From Palsa-1392 sp963819975 (GTDB lineage: Bacteria; Verrucomicrobiota; Verrucomicrobiia; Chthoniobacterales; UBA10450): a DNA stretch of 64,000 bases. Positions 28,948 through 38,274 of this stretch are shown here, piece after piece. Within the stretch, counting starts at the first letter, position 1. Every line of letters starts with the position of its first letter. Location of the stretch: the NCBI GenBank assembly GCA_963819975.1, contig CAWFYE010000004.1:124001-188000 (forward strand). Direction: 5' to 3'. A model generated the notes under the pieces. The model ran no database searches. It was not told the DNA's origin and saw only the letters and a list, made by a program, of their open reading frames with translations. A program made the position numbers and the translations under genes.

Positions 28948-30524
28948 TGACGGGGTCGCTCGCACTCATCCTCCACGCCCATCTGCCTTTCGTCAGGCAC
29001 CCGGAACACGAAAATTTCCTCGAAGAAGACTGGCTCTTCGAGGCGATCAGCGAGACCTACCTTCCCCTCATCCGGATGATGCGGCGGTTGGTCGACGAGG
29101 GCGTCGATTTCCGGCTCACGCTCTCGCTCACGCCGACCCTCTGCGCAATGCTGCGCGACGAACTGCTGCAAGAGCGTTACCTCCGCCACCTCGAGCGCCT
29201 CATCGGTCTTGCGACGCAGGAAATTGAGCGGAACCGAAAAGAGCCGCAGCTCGCCGCGCTCTCCCGCTTTTATGCGCAGTTCTTCGGCGAAGCGCGCGAG
29301 TTTTTCGATCAGACCCTCCACCGCGACATCGTCAGGGCTTTTCGCGATTTGCAGGATGCTGGCGTTCTCGAAATCATGGCCAGCGCCGCAACGCACGCTT
29401 TCCTCCCGCTTCTCCGGGATTTCCCCGAAGCGCAACGCGCGCAGATTCGGATTGGCTGCGACAGTTACCGGGAAACGTTTGGCCGCGAACCGCTCGGCTT
29501 CTGGCTCCCGGAATGCGGCTACTGCGATGGCCTCGATCTTCGTCTCCAGGAAGCGAACGTGCGCTGGTCGATCCTCGACACGCACGGACTTATGTTGGCC
29601 GAGCCGCGGCCGCTGCGCGCGATCTACGCACCCTGCTATACTCCGGCGGGTCCGGCCATGTTCGCCCGCGATACGGAATCAAATCGTGAAGTCTGGAGCG
29701 CCGAAAGCGGATATCCGGGCGATCCGGTTTACCGCGATTTTTATCGCGACGCCGGCTTCGATCGCTCGGAGGAAGAGCTTCGGCCGTTTCTCCATCCAGC
29801 CGGGGTGCGGAAATTTACCGGGCTCAAATATCATCGGGTGAGCGGCCCTACAGACGAGAAGGAACCTTACGATCCCGCCGCGGCGCTGGCGGCGGCGGAC
29901 GCGCACGCGGAAGTTTTTTTTGCGAAACGCCAGGCCCGATTCCGCGAACTGAGCGCGCTGAACCTCGATCCGCTTATCGTTAGTCCATTCGACGCCGAAC
30001 TTTTCGGCCACTGGTGGTTTGAGGGGCCGCGTTTTCTTGAAAGCTTTTTGCGCCGCGCGGCCTGTGCGCGGGAAGATTTCCAACTCACCACTCCGACCGA
30101 ATTTTTGACCACGCATCCGTCGCAACAGGTCGTTAGGCCGAATCCTTCCAGTTGGGGTGAGCACGGTTTCAACAGCGTTTGGCTGGACGAGCAAGCGGCC
30201 TGGATTTATCCGCCACTCCACGCCGCCACCCGAAGTATGACGGAAGTCGCGCGGTTGCACCGCGCGACGAGTGATCCCGCGATCGAGCGCGCGCTCCAGC
30301 AGGCCGCTCGCGAGCTGCTCCTCGCTCAATCGAGCGACTGGGCGTTTCTGATCAAAACCAAGAGCGCACCCGACTACGCAAAGCAGCGGGTGGAGGATCA
30401 TCTGTTTCGTTTCCAGCGTCTCGCCGGAGCTCTCGAAGCCGGTTGCATCGACCTCGAATTTCTTGGCCAATGCGAAGAGCGCGTTAACCTTTTCCCCGAT
30501 TTGAACTGGCGATATTATCTTTAG
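28947..30524 (+). CDS. GH57-family alpha-glucan enzyme (branching-enzyme type, DUF1957 C-terminus)
   Basis: 525 residues. GH57 barrel start (LALILHAHLPFVRHPEH), catalytic nucleophile Glu in GFWLPECGYC and the acid Asp in SPFDAELFGHWWFEG, followed by the helical DUF1957-type C-terminal domain. This arrangement matches the archaeal/bacterial GH57 1,4-alpha-glucan branching enzymes (TK1436 class); amylopullulanase activity cannot be excluded. No signal peptide, so cytoplasmic glycogen metabolism is likely. The ATG begins at the last base of the preceding palindrome. Confidence 0.9.
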   Translation: MTGSLALILHAHLPFVRHPEHENFLEEDWLFEAISETYLPLIRMMRRLVDEGVDFRLTLSLTPTLCAMLRDELLQERYLRHLERLIGLATQEIERNRKEPQLAALSRFYAQFFGEAREFFDQTLHRDIVRAFRDLQDAGVLEIMASAATHAFLPLLRDFPEAQRAQIRIGCDSYRETFGREPLGFWLPECGYCDGLDLRLQEANVRWSILDTHGLMLAEPRPLRAIYAPCYTPAGPAMFARDTESNREVWSAESGYPGDPVYRDFYRDAGFDRSEEELRPFLHPAGVRKFTGLKYHRVSGPTDEKEPYDPAAALAAADAHAEVFFAKRQARFRELSALNLDPLIVSPFDAELFGHWWFEGPRFLESFLRRAACAREDFQLTTPTEFLTTHPSQQVVRPNPSSWGEHGFNSVWLDEQAAWIYPPLHAATRSMTEVARLHRATSDPAIERALQQAARELLLAQSSDWAFLIKTKSAPDYAKQRVEDHLFRFQRLAGALEAGCIDLEFLGQCEERVNLFPDLNWRYYL

Positions 30525-30535
30525 CCTGCTACCAC

Positions 30536-31774
30536 ATGCGTCTCGCCATCCTGTTCTGTTCCATCCTCGGCCTTCTTCCGCTCCAGGCACAGGAGACGCC
30601 CTCGCCCTCTCCTTCACACGAGATCACACCGTCACCGACTGTGCCGACTCGCAATGTCCTGCTCCGCTTCGCCTTGCCACCGTTGGACGGCACGATCAGC
30701 CTCGGGATTTACGATGGCTCCGGAAGGCTCGTCCGCGTTCTGCATCGCGAGGACACGATCGCGGATTTTACCGCGGGTCACGACGCCCTCGAGACGACCT
30801 GGGATGGAACCGACGACGCGGGCAACCCTTTGCCTAACGGAAAGTATGGCGCGCGCGGTTTCGTTGTCGGCGACCTGACGGTCGAAGGCGTCGATTACTT
30901 TTTTAACGACTGGGTAACGGAGGAGCATTCGCCGCATGTACGTCAGATCTGGCAGCTTTGGATGGATCCGGAAGGTCTCCGCGTTACCGCCGAGTTGGCC
31001 GGCGGGAAAAAGAGTTCGTTCCTCTGCGATCAATCGACCGGCGCGATCACGAAGGAAATCGCCGCCCGACTCGGCATGCACTGCGATCAGGCGCGCCCTC
31101 TTCCGAATTTGATCTCGCCGATCGACTGCGCCTTTGGCCGGGGCGGCACCATCTGGTATATCGATTCGCCCGGTGGCGCCGGGCCAAGGGAAGTCAAGCA
31201 ACTCTCCCCGACTAACGAACTGCTACGTCGGCTCTCCTACGCTGCCGAAGACCCTCAGCCGGAGTTGATCGAGGCTTCCCGGGCCGAGGAAGAGATTTTT
31301 CTGGTCGAAAAAAACGATCACCTGCAACGGCTGCGGGCCCTCAGTCTCGTCCAGACAAAAACCGAGGGCGCAGAATCAGTCTCGGATTGGAAGCCGCTTT
31401 TCGAAAAGAAAATCATCGCGCACCAGAATTTTTCACTCGAGAACGGTAAGCCGGTTGCCACGGCAGGCGTCCTGCCTGCATCGCCGGAAAGGGTTGTGCA
31501 AAAACTGCGACCGAATCCGCTGCAGCACGAAAAGCCCGGCAAAGTCGAACTCGCCATCGGGTTCGATGCAGATGGCAGCTACCTCGAAACCGGCGACGGC
31601 CTTCCCCTCCGCACAATCAGCGACACCACCCACCTCATTCGCACCCTGCTCGCCCGGCCGAACGACAATGCGCTCGACGTGTTCCAGGACGACGGCGCGG
31701 TCGTGGAACAATTCCAAATTTCCAACCTGGCGGAAATGATTGCTTTCGACTGCGGCGATTTCGAGTTGAAATAG
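30536..31774 (+). CDS. Secreted protein with FlgD-like Ig domain
   Basis: 412 residues: signal peptide (RLAILFCSILGLLPLQA), a Pro/Ser/Thr linker, then an Ig-like domain near 40-105 with IYDGSGRLVRVLH and TTWDGTDDAGNPLPNGKYGARGF, the FlgD-Ig pattern also seen in many secreted beta-propeller and C-terminal sorting proteins. The rest is a beta-rich domain of unknown family. Starts 12 bp after the GH57 gene and may be co-transcribed. Function unknown. Confidence 0.75.
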   Translation: MRLAILFCSILGLLPLQAQETPSPSPSHEITPSPTVPTRNVLLRFALPPLDGTISLGIYDGSGRLVRVLHREDTIADFTAGHDALETTWDGTDDAGNPLPNGKYGARGFVVGDLTVEGVDYFFNDWVTEEHSPHVRQIWQLWMDPEGLRVTAELAGGKKSSFLCDQSTGAITKEIAARLGMHCDQARPLPNLISPIDCAFGRGGTIWYIDSPGGAGPREVKQLSPTNELLRRLSYAAEDPQPELIEASRAEEEIFLVEKNDHLQRLRALSLVQTKTEGAESVSDWKPLFEKKIIAHQNFSLENGKPVATAGVLPASPERVVQKLRPNPLQHEKPGKVELAIGFDADGSYLETGDGLPLRTISDTTHLIRTLLARPNDNALDVFQDDGAVVEQFQISNLAEMIAFDCGDFELK

Positions 31775-31778
31775 AACG

Positions 31779-32345
31779 ATGCCCCGCGACATCGTTTACT
31801 TCGACCTCGAAACGCAGCGCACCGCCAATGACGCCGGTGGTTGGGACCGAAAGGGCAACATGCAAATGTCGATCGGCGTCATCTACAGCACGCGCACCCA
31901 GCGTTACGAAATCTTCCACGAGCCGCGCGTTCACGACCTGATCGAGCGCCTCCGCCAGGCCGACTTGGTCGTCGGGTTTAACGTTCTCAATTTCGACTAC
32001 CACGTCCTGATGGGATACACCGTGCTTGATCTCCAGCATGAGCTGCCGACCGCCGACCTCATGCTCGACATGGAAGCCAAGCTGGGCCATCGCCTCGGGC
32101 TCGACGCGATCGCGCAAGCAACCTTGGGCGTGCGCAAGACGGCGGCCAGCCTCGATGCCATCCGCTGGTGGCGCGAGGGCCGGATCCTCGAAATCGCGGA
32201 GTATTGCTGCTTCGATGTGAAAGTGACGCGGCTCGTGCACGAACACGGCTGCCGGCACAAGGAGCTTTTCTTTCACGATCGCTTCGCCCGCAAACAGCGG
32301 GTCGAAGTCGAGTGGGAACACTTGAACGACTTGGACCTGGCCTAA
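31779..32345 (+). CDS. RNase H-like 3'-5' exonuclease domain protein (DEDDy type)
   Basis: 188 residues. DEDD exonuclease acids: FDLET (Asp9, Glu11), an Asp in VVGFNVLNFDYHVL, and the final Y-x3-D in YCCFDVKVT. Resembles the YprB/RecB-associated RNase H-like exonuclease domain found free or fused to helicases. Probably a DNA or RNA trimming nuclease. Its stop overlaps the convergent sulfite-oxidase-like gene by 4 bp, with a CCTAACG motif in the overlap. Confidence 0.8.
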   Translation: MPRDIVYFDLETQRTANDAGGWDRKGNMQMSIGVIYSTRTQRYEIFHEPRVHDLIERLRQADLVVGFNVLNFDYHVLMGYTVLDLQHELPTADLMLDMEAKLGHRLGLDAIAQATLGVRKTAASLDAIRWWREGRILEIAEYCCFDVKVTRLVHEHGCRHKELFFHDRFARKQRVEVEWEHLNDLDLA

Positions 32346-33385
32346 CGAATCTCCACTTCGATCGGGAGGCAGTGATTAATCTCGTAGCTGCCACGATCGA
32401 GATCACGCTCCATCGGCTGAGTGCGGCCCCGCGAATCGGTCGCCCGCGCCATCAGGACGTGACGGCCGGGGGCCTTCGGCGTCGCCCAATTCCAATCCCA
32501 AAGCCGCCAACTATTGCGGGGAGGCTTTTCGCCTAACGAGGCCTCTTGCCACGACTTCCCACCATCCATGCTCAGCTCGACCTTCACGATGTCGGCGTCG
32601 GAGGTCCAGGCCGCACCCGCGACCGCATAATCGATTCCGGCGGCGATCACATCGTTGATCCCCGGCCTGGCAATCGCAGCTTTGACTTGCATTTGCGTGA
32701 TCGGCACGAGTCGCACTCCAGCCGCGTCGCGCTGCCAAAAAGCATAATCGACCGTCTGGTAGTAACCGTTGTAAGGCTGGTCGGTCACCACGATGCGCTC
32801 CAGCCATTTCACCGCCGCCATCCCGTACCAGCCGGGCACGATCGCGCGGAGCGGGAAACCATGCGACGGCGTGAGGGGCTCACCGTTCATCTCGTAGGCG
32901 AGCAACACGCCGTCCAGCGCCTTGCTCAACGGAACGCCGCGTGCGTAATGAATCTTTCCGGCCGGCTTCGGCGCCTCCCCGATCGTGCCTTCGTCCGCGC
33001 CTTCCAGGATGACTTCGATCGCGTCTGCCTTTACCCCGGCGTGCCGTAGGACTTCCCCGAGGAAAACTCCAGTCCACTTCGCATTCCCGACCGCGCCCAG
33101 TTCCCACTGCGTCCCCTTCACTTTGGGGACGAGAAAGACGCGACTGTTACCGGCGCACTCCAGCGTTGCGGGAATGGTCGTCGCCGGCAGAGCGCGCAGC
33201 TCCTCCAGGCTCCAATCACGCCCCTGGTCGACGGCACCTTCGATTTTGAGACGCCAGCTTTTGGGATCGAGCGGCGGGACGGGAAAGTGCGAACGGATAT
33301 AGAACTGTTCGTTAGGCGTAATGAAGCCATCGAGGTTCCCAAAAGGCATCTCGAGGTTGGCCGGTTCCTTTTCGCGAATGATCAT
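32342..33385 (-). CDS. Sulfite oxidase-like molybdopterin oxidoreductase
   Basis: 347 residues without a visible signal peptide. Sulfite-oxidase Mo-cofactor fold: opening RSHFPVPPLDPKSWRLKIEG, the molybdenum-ligand Cys in TLECAGNSR, the substrate region GFPLRAIVPGWYGMAAVKWL, and a C-terminal Mo-co dimerisation domain (VELSMDGGKSWQEA). Family members oxidise sulfite or act in other sulfur/oxide reactions; the true substrate here is unknown. The lack of a Tat signal is unusual for a free-standing SorA/SoxC-type enzyme. Confidence 0.9.
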   Translation of the reverse strand: MIIREKEPANLEMPFGNLDGFITPNEQFYIRSHFPVPPLDPKSWRLKIEGAVDQGRDWSLEELRALPATTIPATLECAGNSRVFLVPKVKGTQWELGAVGNAKWTGVFLGEVLRHAGVKADAIEVILEGADEGTIGEAPKPAGKIHYARGVPLSKALDGVLLAYEMNGEPLTPSHGFPLRAIVPGWYGMAAVKWLERIVVTDQPYNGYYQTVDYAFWQRDAAGVRLVPITQMQVKAAIARPGINDVIAAGIDYAVAGAAWTSDADIVKVELSMDGGKSWQEASLGEKPPRNSWRLWDWNWATPKAPGRHVLMARATDSRGRTQPMERDLDRGSYEINHCLPIEVEIR

Positions 33386-33428
33386 GATTACAAGTGGAGC
33401 GGGGTGGTGTCCGCAAATTCTGGGGTCG

Positions 33429-33944
33429 TTATTTCAGCAGCGTAAACATCTGCCTGTAGGTCCCGTCAGAATTCCGCGTACTGGTTAATTGGCCGCGCGC
33501 GCCCATGTACTTCCCGGTTCCGCCCAAGACCGGGCGCACGACCGGTTTGTCCGCGGCAAATTCCCCGGCGGTCGGCGAATAATCTGAAACCCCGAAAACG
33601 ACAATCTGGTCCTGATCATTGCCAAAGGTGAAAAACAGGACCGTTCCCCGTTTCTCGGCGTTCGATTTGGCGTCAGTGGTGAGCTTGATCAACGTTTTCG
33701 AGCCCAATACCTCGCCCGTGACCGGACCGCCGGGCTTCGAGCGGAGCGGAGCAAGAAAATGATAGGCGTCGCCCGGGCTGTTTCCCTTCTCGCCGAGGTC
33801 GAGCTGGCTCATTTTCGGCGCGTCCTCGTAGACCGTAAACGTCTCCGTGGAAGGATCAGCGGAATGGGCATTAGGCGCTGAGAACAGGGCCAGAGCAAAA
33901 AGCGCAGACAATCCTATCATTCTGGTTGTAACAATCGGGTTCAT
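33429..33944 (-). CDS. Secreted allene-oxide-cyclase-like barrel protein
   Basis: 171 residues from the ATG at 33944, decided by a strong Shine-Dalgarno just upstream; an earlier in-frame start is possible but not needed. Signal peptide (TTRMIGLSALFALALFSAPNAHS), then a beta-barrel domain ending VLGGTGKYMGARGQ and NSDGTYRQ, the pattern of the allene oxide cyclase/dirigent-like barrel superfamily found in many bacterial secreted proteins. Real substrate unknown; enzymatic allene oxide cyclase activity should not be assumed. Confidence 0.75.
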   Translation of the reverse strand: MNPIVTTRMIGLSALFALALFSAPNAHSADPSTETFTVYEDAPKMSQLDLGEKGNSPGDAYHFLAPLRSKPGGPVTGEVLGSKTLIKLTTDAKSNAEKRGTVLFFTFGNDQDQIVVFGVSDYSPTAGEFAADKPVVRPVLGGTGKYMGARGQLTSTRNSDGTYRQMFTLLK

Positions 33945-33949
33945 GGCGA

Positions 33950-33958
33950 CCTCCTTTA
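33950..33958 (-). promoter_or_regulatory. Strong ribosome-binding site AAAGGAGGT
   Basis: On the minus strand AAAGGAGGT lies five bases before the ATG at 33944, a near-perfect Shine-Dalgarno. It decides the start of the allene-oxide-cyclase-like gene and is one of the clearest sites in the window. Confidence 0.9.
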
Positions 33959-34083
33959 AGAGTTTGGGCTGAATTCGGAGTGCGTTTTGCACTCTCATCC
34001 TCTTCCAACCTTCCGCGCATTACACCCTGCGCAATCGCAAAACGACAAGAAAAGGAAGTTCTATTTCGCAAGGGATCGCGGCC

Positions 34084-34413
34084 TTACTCCGGCGTGCAAT
34101 GCTGCGCCACCCAGCGCAAATATTCCGGCAGCCCGCGGTCGATCGGGAGGGCAATGATCTCCGAAATTTCATAAGGATGAAGCCGACCTAAAGTGGACTG
34201 GAGCGCTTCAAAACGCGCGGCGGTGGTCTTGAAGAGAACGAGCGTCTCGTTTGCCTCCACCACTTTGCCTTCCCACCAGTAGATTGATTCCAGCGGCGGA
34301 AGAATATTTGCACAGGCGGTATGCTTTTCCTCGACCAGCTGACGGGCGATTCGCTGCGCGGTTTCGGGATCGGGAAAGGTGCTCAGGACGAGCAAAACAT
34401 CGTCCGCCATCGA
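34084..34413 (-). CDS. cutA: CutA-family divalent-cation tolerance protein
   Basis: 109 residues from the ATG at 34413, four bases beyond the mnmA stop; the frame is open 15 codons further upstream, but that would overlap mnmA. Typical CutA ferredoxin-like fold: STFPDPETAQRIARQLVEEKHTACANILP, SIYWWEGKV, LVLFKTT and HPYEISEIIALPI. A conserved trimer; its metal-tolerance role in E. coli is not well proven. Translationally next to mnmA. Confidence 0.94.
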   Translation of the reverse strand, partial: SMADDVLLVLSTFPDPETAQRIARQLVEEKHTACANILPPLESIYWWEGKVVEANETLVLFKTTAARFEALQSTLGRLHPYEISEIIALPIDRGLPEYLRWVAQHCTPE

Positions 34414-34417
34414 TTCG

Positions 34418-35518
34418 TTAGGCTGGAGCCAAAGCGGCGTGCCGGCAAATCCAGCCACCAGCCACCACTACGTCGCCGTCGTAGAAAACTGCCGCCTGCC
34501 CCGGCGTCACCGCTTTCTGCGGGTCGTTCAGCCTAACGAGCGCGCGATCGCCTTCCAGCAGATGGAGAGTGGCGGCCGCGCCTGGATGGCTGTAACGGAT
34601 CTTGACCGTGACCGCGAGCGGCTCGTCCGGGGGCGGACGGCTGCTCCAGTTGATCCGGTCGATCTCAAATTCTTCGACCAGCAAATCCTCCGCGTCGCCG
34701 ACGAAGACCCGGTTGGTATCCGGTTCGATATCGACGACATAACGCGGCCTCGGCGAACCGCCGGGCAACCCCTTGCGCTGCCCGATGGTAAACATCTCGA
34801 TTCCTTCGTGCTCGGCGAGGAAGTTGCCGGAGAGATCATAAATTCCGCCGCGATGAAATTCCGTTTCACCGAGATGACCGCGCAAGAAGGCCTTATAATC
34901 GTTCCCCGGGACGAAACAAATTTCCTGGCTATCGACCTTCTCGGCGACCTTCAGGCCTAACGAGCGAGCGATCTCGCGGATTTCCGGCTTTTCCATCGTG
35001 CCCAGCGGCGTCAGGGCATGCCGGAGCTGCGTCTGGCGGAGGCTGAAAAGGAAATAAGACTGGTCTTTGCGCGGGTCGCGCCCCTTGCGCAGGATGGCGC
35101 GCTGGGGCGTCTGCTCGATGATCGCGTAGTGTCCGGTCGCGATATAAGCGCAATCGAGTGCGCGGGCCTTTTCCCACAAGCTGCCGAACTTGAGCTTCTC
35201 ATTGCACATCACGCACGGATTCGGGGTCCGGCCGGCCTGGTATTCGCTTGAGAAATAATCGATCACGACCCGCTCAAACTGATCCGCTTCATCGACCACG
35301 TAATGGGGAATGCCTAACGAGTGAGCGACGCTACGCGCATCCGCGATCGCCTGCGGGCCGCAACATTTGTCCTCCGCCCGCGAGATGCAGTCCTGCGGCC
35401 AGACCTTCATCGTCACGCCGACGACGTCATAGCCCTGCTCGCGGAGCAAATAGCCTGCAACGCTGGAATCGACTCCACCGCTCATGCCAAGCAGGACGCG
35501 CTCTTTGGTTCCTTTCAT
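34418..35518 (-). CDS. mnmA: tRNA-specific 2-thiouridylase
   Basis: 366 residues. Puts sulfur on U34 of tRNAs for Lys, Glu and Gln. PP-loop GMSGGVDSS near residue 12, catalytic cysteines in NPCVMCNEKLKFG and SQEICFVPG, and the C-terminal beta-barrel domains. Sulfur probably comes from a cysteine desulfurase such as the one at 23924. It is followed by cutA on the same strand. Carries three CCTAACG motifs (34532, 34956, 35313). Confidence 0.97.
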   Translation of the reverse strand: MKGTKERVLLGMSGGVDSSVAGYLLREQGYDVVGVTMKVWPQDCISRAEDKCCGPQAIADARSVAHSLGIPHYVVDEADQFERVVIDYFSSEYQAGRTPNPCVMCNEKLKFGSLWEKARALDCAYIATGHYAIIEQTPQRAILRKGRDPRKDQSYFLFSLRQTQLRHALTPLGTMEKPEIREIARSLGLKVAEKVDSQEICFVPGNDYKAFLRGHLGETEFHRGGIYDLSGNFLAEHEGIEMFTIGQRKGLPGGSPRPRYVVDIEPDTNRVFVGDAEDLLVEEFEIDRINWSSRPPPDEPLAVTVKIRYSHPGAAATLHLLEGDRALVRLNDPQKAVTPGQAAVFYDGDVVVAGGWICRHAALAPA

Positions 35519-35552
35519 CGAGCGCGTAAAGTCGTTGCGATTGCCGGGATGG

Positions 35553-36131
35553 TCAACGCGGGGCCTTTCTCACCGGGCGACTGAGAAAAGGGCTGTCGCG
35601 CAGGGTGAAACGCCAGGGAAAATCTTTCGCCCGGCTAATTCCAATGCGCGGATCCGCGACCACCGGAACTTCATCCTTCGCTCGTGCGCGAAAGCAGTGG
35701 GCAGGATCGGAGCAGAGATCGAGCTCATGATGTCGCCGGTCAATCGCGAGCGCCTGCGTCAGCTTGCCAGGCCCGGAACAAAGCCGCTTTAATTCTTCGA
35801 CTCCGCGCCGTTTTCGCATCAACCCGATTCCGCGTCGCGGCTCGATCGCGCGAATGAGAATGAGGCCGTCCCGCGGCCCGCCTTTGACGAGGACATTCAG
35901 CATCCAGTGGACGCCGTAATTGAAATAAATATAGGCCGCGCCTGCTTTGTTTCTCTGCACAAAGGCGCGCGTGCTCGGCCGCACGAAGGTGTGAGAGGCT
36001 TCGTCGCCCTCCACGAGGTAGGCCTCCGTCTCGACGACCAGGCCGTCGCATTTTCCCCAGATCAACTCGGTCCCGATCAGGTTTCGAGCGCAGCGCAAAG
36101 GATCGACTTGGAAGAAACTCGCGGGCAGCAC
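35553..36131 (-). CDS. 3-methyladenine DNA glycosylase (AAG/MPG type)
   Basis: 192 residues. Family landmarks: ARNLIGTELIW, VVETEAYLVEGDEASHTF with the catalytic Glu, NKAGAAYIYFNYGVHWMLNV, then GLILIRAIEPRRGI and LCSGPGKLTQAL. Removes alkylated bases in base-excision repair. Its start is 9 bp from the stop of the 5'-nucleotidase gene, so the two may be co-transcribed. Confidence 0.93.
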   Translation of the reverse strand: MLPASFFQVDPLRCARNLIGTELIWGKCDGLVVETEAYLVEGDEASHTFVRPSTRAFVQRNKAGAAYIYFNYGVHWMLNVLVKGGPRDGLILIRAIEPRRGIGLMRKRRGVEELKRLCSGPGKLTQALAIDRRHHELDLCSDPAHCFRARAKDEVPVVADPRIGISRAKDFPWRFTLRDSPFLSRPVRKAPR

Positions 36132-36140
36132 GACCGCAAA

Positions 36141-37766
36141 TTAGCAGCTTCCCACGAGGGCGAAATCGCTTCCGGCAAGGCCACCCACTACCTGATGGCG
36201 GCGGAAATAGTCGATCAGCGCCTCGCGCGTCTGGACGGGATGAAAAGTGCAGCGGGACTCCGGTCGCTCAAGGATCGAGCGCAGCTTCATAAAGCGATGC
36301 CCGGCGCTTCGCGCATCGAAGGTGTTGAGCGCGATTCGATAGCGTCTCGCGGGATCGAGCGGCGCACCGCCGGCTGTGCGCAGATTCGTTAGGCGCCACT
36401 CCTTCCCCCGTCCGCTCAGGGAGATTTCGAAACCAGCCAGGCTGCGGCGGTCCCGGCTTTGGAAAACTTCTTCCATAATCACTTTGATCTCGAGCGGCGT
36501 CAGTTCCGCGGTCACAAGGTAGTTTTCGTAGGGAAGAATCTGCCAAACATCGCCGATCGTTTTCCGGCCTTTCTTGAAAGCATGCCGATCGTCGAAAAGT
36601 CCATGAAAAACTCCGTCGATCTTGAGGCCACGGCCGGTCAGCGTTTCGGTCACCGCAGCGGCGATTAGTCGTTCCACGTCGCTCGGTGCGCCGGGGTTGG
36701 ATCGAATGCTTAGTGTCCTGGTCAGTTCGCCAACGGGCTCGGCCAGCACCTCCGCCGCGCGGTCGAGTCGCGGCTGAGTCCGGCTCAGGATGACGGGATC
36801 GGCCGGGAAGCGGTTGTCCATCAAGTCAGTCCGTGCTTCACGGTGGAGCAATTTTTTGGAGCTGCGATCGAAGAGCAGATCGACCCGCCCGACGTGAATT
36901 CCAAAATGATCGGCCTGGGTCACGAGCACTCCGTTCGTTAGGCGGCTGCCAATATTCTGGTGCGTGTGACCCGCGATGAGGACGGCGGTTTCCGGAAATT
37001 CCGCGGTCAACGCCATCAGGCAGTTGGCAAAATCATCGCCCCCGGTCCGCTCTTTCAAGCCCATGTGACCGGCGAGAACGATGGCCTCGGCCCCCGCAGC
37101 CCTCGCTTGCCGGATAGCGCGCCGCGTCGCCTCGATCGGGTGCTGAAACTGGATTCCATCGATGAACTGGGGGAGAAACCAAAACGGCATTCCGGGTGTC
37201 GTTAGGCCAATAATCGCCAGTTTGATTCCGGCGATGTTTTTCAGAATGAAGGGCTGGATTTTCGCAAAAGGGTGATGCGCATCGCGGAATTCGCCGGCTG
37301 GTTTCCCTGCCAGCAACGTGTTCGCTGCCAGCACCGGCATCAGGGAACCAGCTACCGCCCGGTGAAAAGGATCGATCCCCCAATCGAACTCGTGATTCCC
37401 AATAATCCAGGCGTCGTAGCGCAGGAGGTTATAGAGATCGATCATCGACCGGCCCTGATCGCTGAGTGCAAATTGAGTGCCTTGATAGACGTCGCCGATA
37501 TCGATGAGGATCGAGTGCGGGTTCTCCGTCTGCCAGCGCCGGATCTGCGTGACGCAGCGCGCCATACCACCGAGATCCCGCCTGCCATCATAGTCGCTGA
37601 TTGGCAGGATATGCCCGTGCAGATCGGTCGTGTGCAGGATGGAAATCGTGACCAGGTCCTGCGCCGGAATTTCCGCCGCCCAAAGCCACGACGGCAACGC
37701 GGTCGCGGCCGTCGCCCCAGCAAGCAGGCGGAGAAACTGGCGGCGATCGGGAGAACTTAGATTCAC
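36141..37766 (-). CDS. Tat-exported 5'-nucleotidase / metallophosphatase (UshA-like)
   Basis: 541 residues. Twin-arginine leader DRRQFLRLLAGATAATALPSWLWA. Metal-binding motifs of the calcineurin-like fold in order: HTTDLHGHI, DIGDVYQGT, GNHEFDWG, GHMG (AGHMGLKER), AGHTHQNIG. The C-terminal half is the 5'-nucleotidase substrate domain (LLPYENYLVTAELTPLEIKVIME). Periplasmic; dephosphorylates nucleotides or other small phosphates. The Tat leader suggests cofactor loading in the cytoplasm. Confidence 0.93.
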   Translation of the reverse strand: MNLSSPDRRQFLRLLAGATAATALPSWLWAAEIPAQDLVTISILHTTDLHGHILPISDYDGRRDLGGMARCVTQIRRWQTENPHSILIDIGDVYQGTQFALSDQGRSMIDLYNLLRYDAWIIGNHEFDWGIDPFHRAVAGSLMPVLAANTLLAGKPAGEFRDAHHPFAKIQPFILKNIAGIKLAIIGLTTPGMPFWFLPQFIDGIQFQHPIEATRRAIRQARAAGAEAIVLAGHMGLKERTGGDDFANCLMALTAEFPETAVLIAGHTHQNIGSRLTNGVLVTQADHFGIHVGRVDLLFDRSSKKLLHREARTDLMDNRFPADPVILSRTQPRLDRAAEVLAEPVGELTRTLSIRSNPGAPSDVERLIAAAVTETLTGRGLKIDGVFHGLFDDRHAFKKGRKTIGDVWQILPYENYLVTAELTPLEIKVIMEEVFQSRDRRSLAGFEISLSGRGKEWRLTNLRTAGGAPLDPARRYRIALNTFDARSAGHRFMKLRSILERPESRCTFHPVQTREALIDYFRRHQVVGGLAGSDFALVGSC

Positions 37767-37820
37767 GGCGGACCGTTGCGGATTTTGACGATGTCACCAC
37801 GCGGGCACAATCTTATTTCA

Positions 37821-38204
37821 ATGAACCTCGAAGGTCTCGATCACATCGCGATCTCGGTGAGCAACGTGGAGCGTTCGGTGCGGTGGTATGTCGAAGTCCT
37901 CGGCCTGGAGCGACAACATGCGGAGGTCTGGGGTGATGTGCCGCAGTTTGTCGGGAAGGGTGTGACGGGCATCGCGATCTTTCCGGTGCGTGAAGCTTCC
38001 GCCGTCTCTGGCCCGCCGCGGCCGGTCGATCTGCGGCATTTCGCGCTGCGGGCCGATCGCGCGAATTTCCTCCGCGCCCAGCGCGAGCTAAGAGAACGCG
38101 GAATCGATTTCCAATTCGAGGACCACCAGATCGCGCACTGGATTTATTTTTGCGATCCCGATGGCTTCAATCTCGAGATCACAACCTATGAACTCGACCA
38201 GTGA
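37821..38204 (+). CDS. VOC-family (glyoxalase/bleomycin-resistance fold) protein
   Basis: 127 residues from the ATG at 37821 (an upstream start at 37776 would add an unrelated leader). Vicinal-oxygen-chelate fold with the metal-ligand positions of the family: LDHIAISVSNVERSVRWYVEVLGL, DLRHFALRAD and YFCDPDGFNLEITTYE (the Glu). No substrate can be named. Divergent from the 5'-nucleotidase. Confidence 0.88.
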   Translation: MNLEGLDHIAISVSNVERSVRWYVEVLGLERQHAEVWGDVPQFVGKGVTGIAIFPVREASAVSGPPRPVDLRHFALRADRANFLRAQRELRERGIDFQFEDHQIAHWIYFCDPDGFNLEITTYELDQ

Positions 38205-38274
38205 GGCGATCCTGCTGTCATCGCCGGAAGCGCGTATTTGCATCGAGCCGACGACCGGTTGATAGCTTCCGCTC

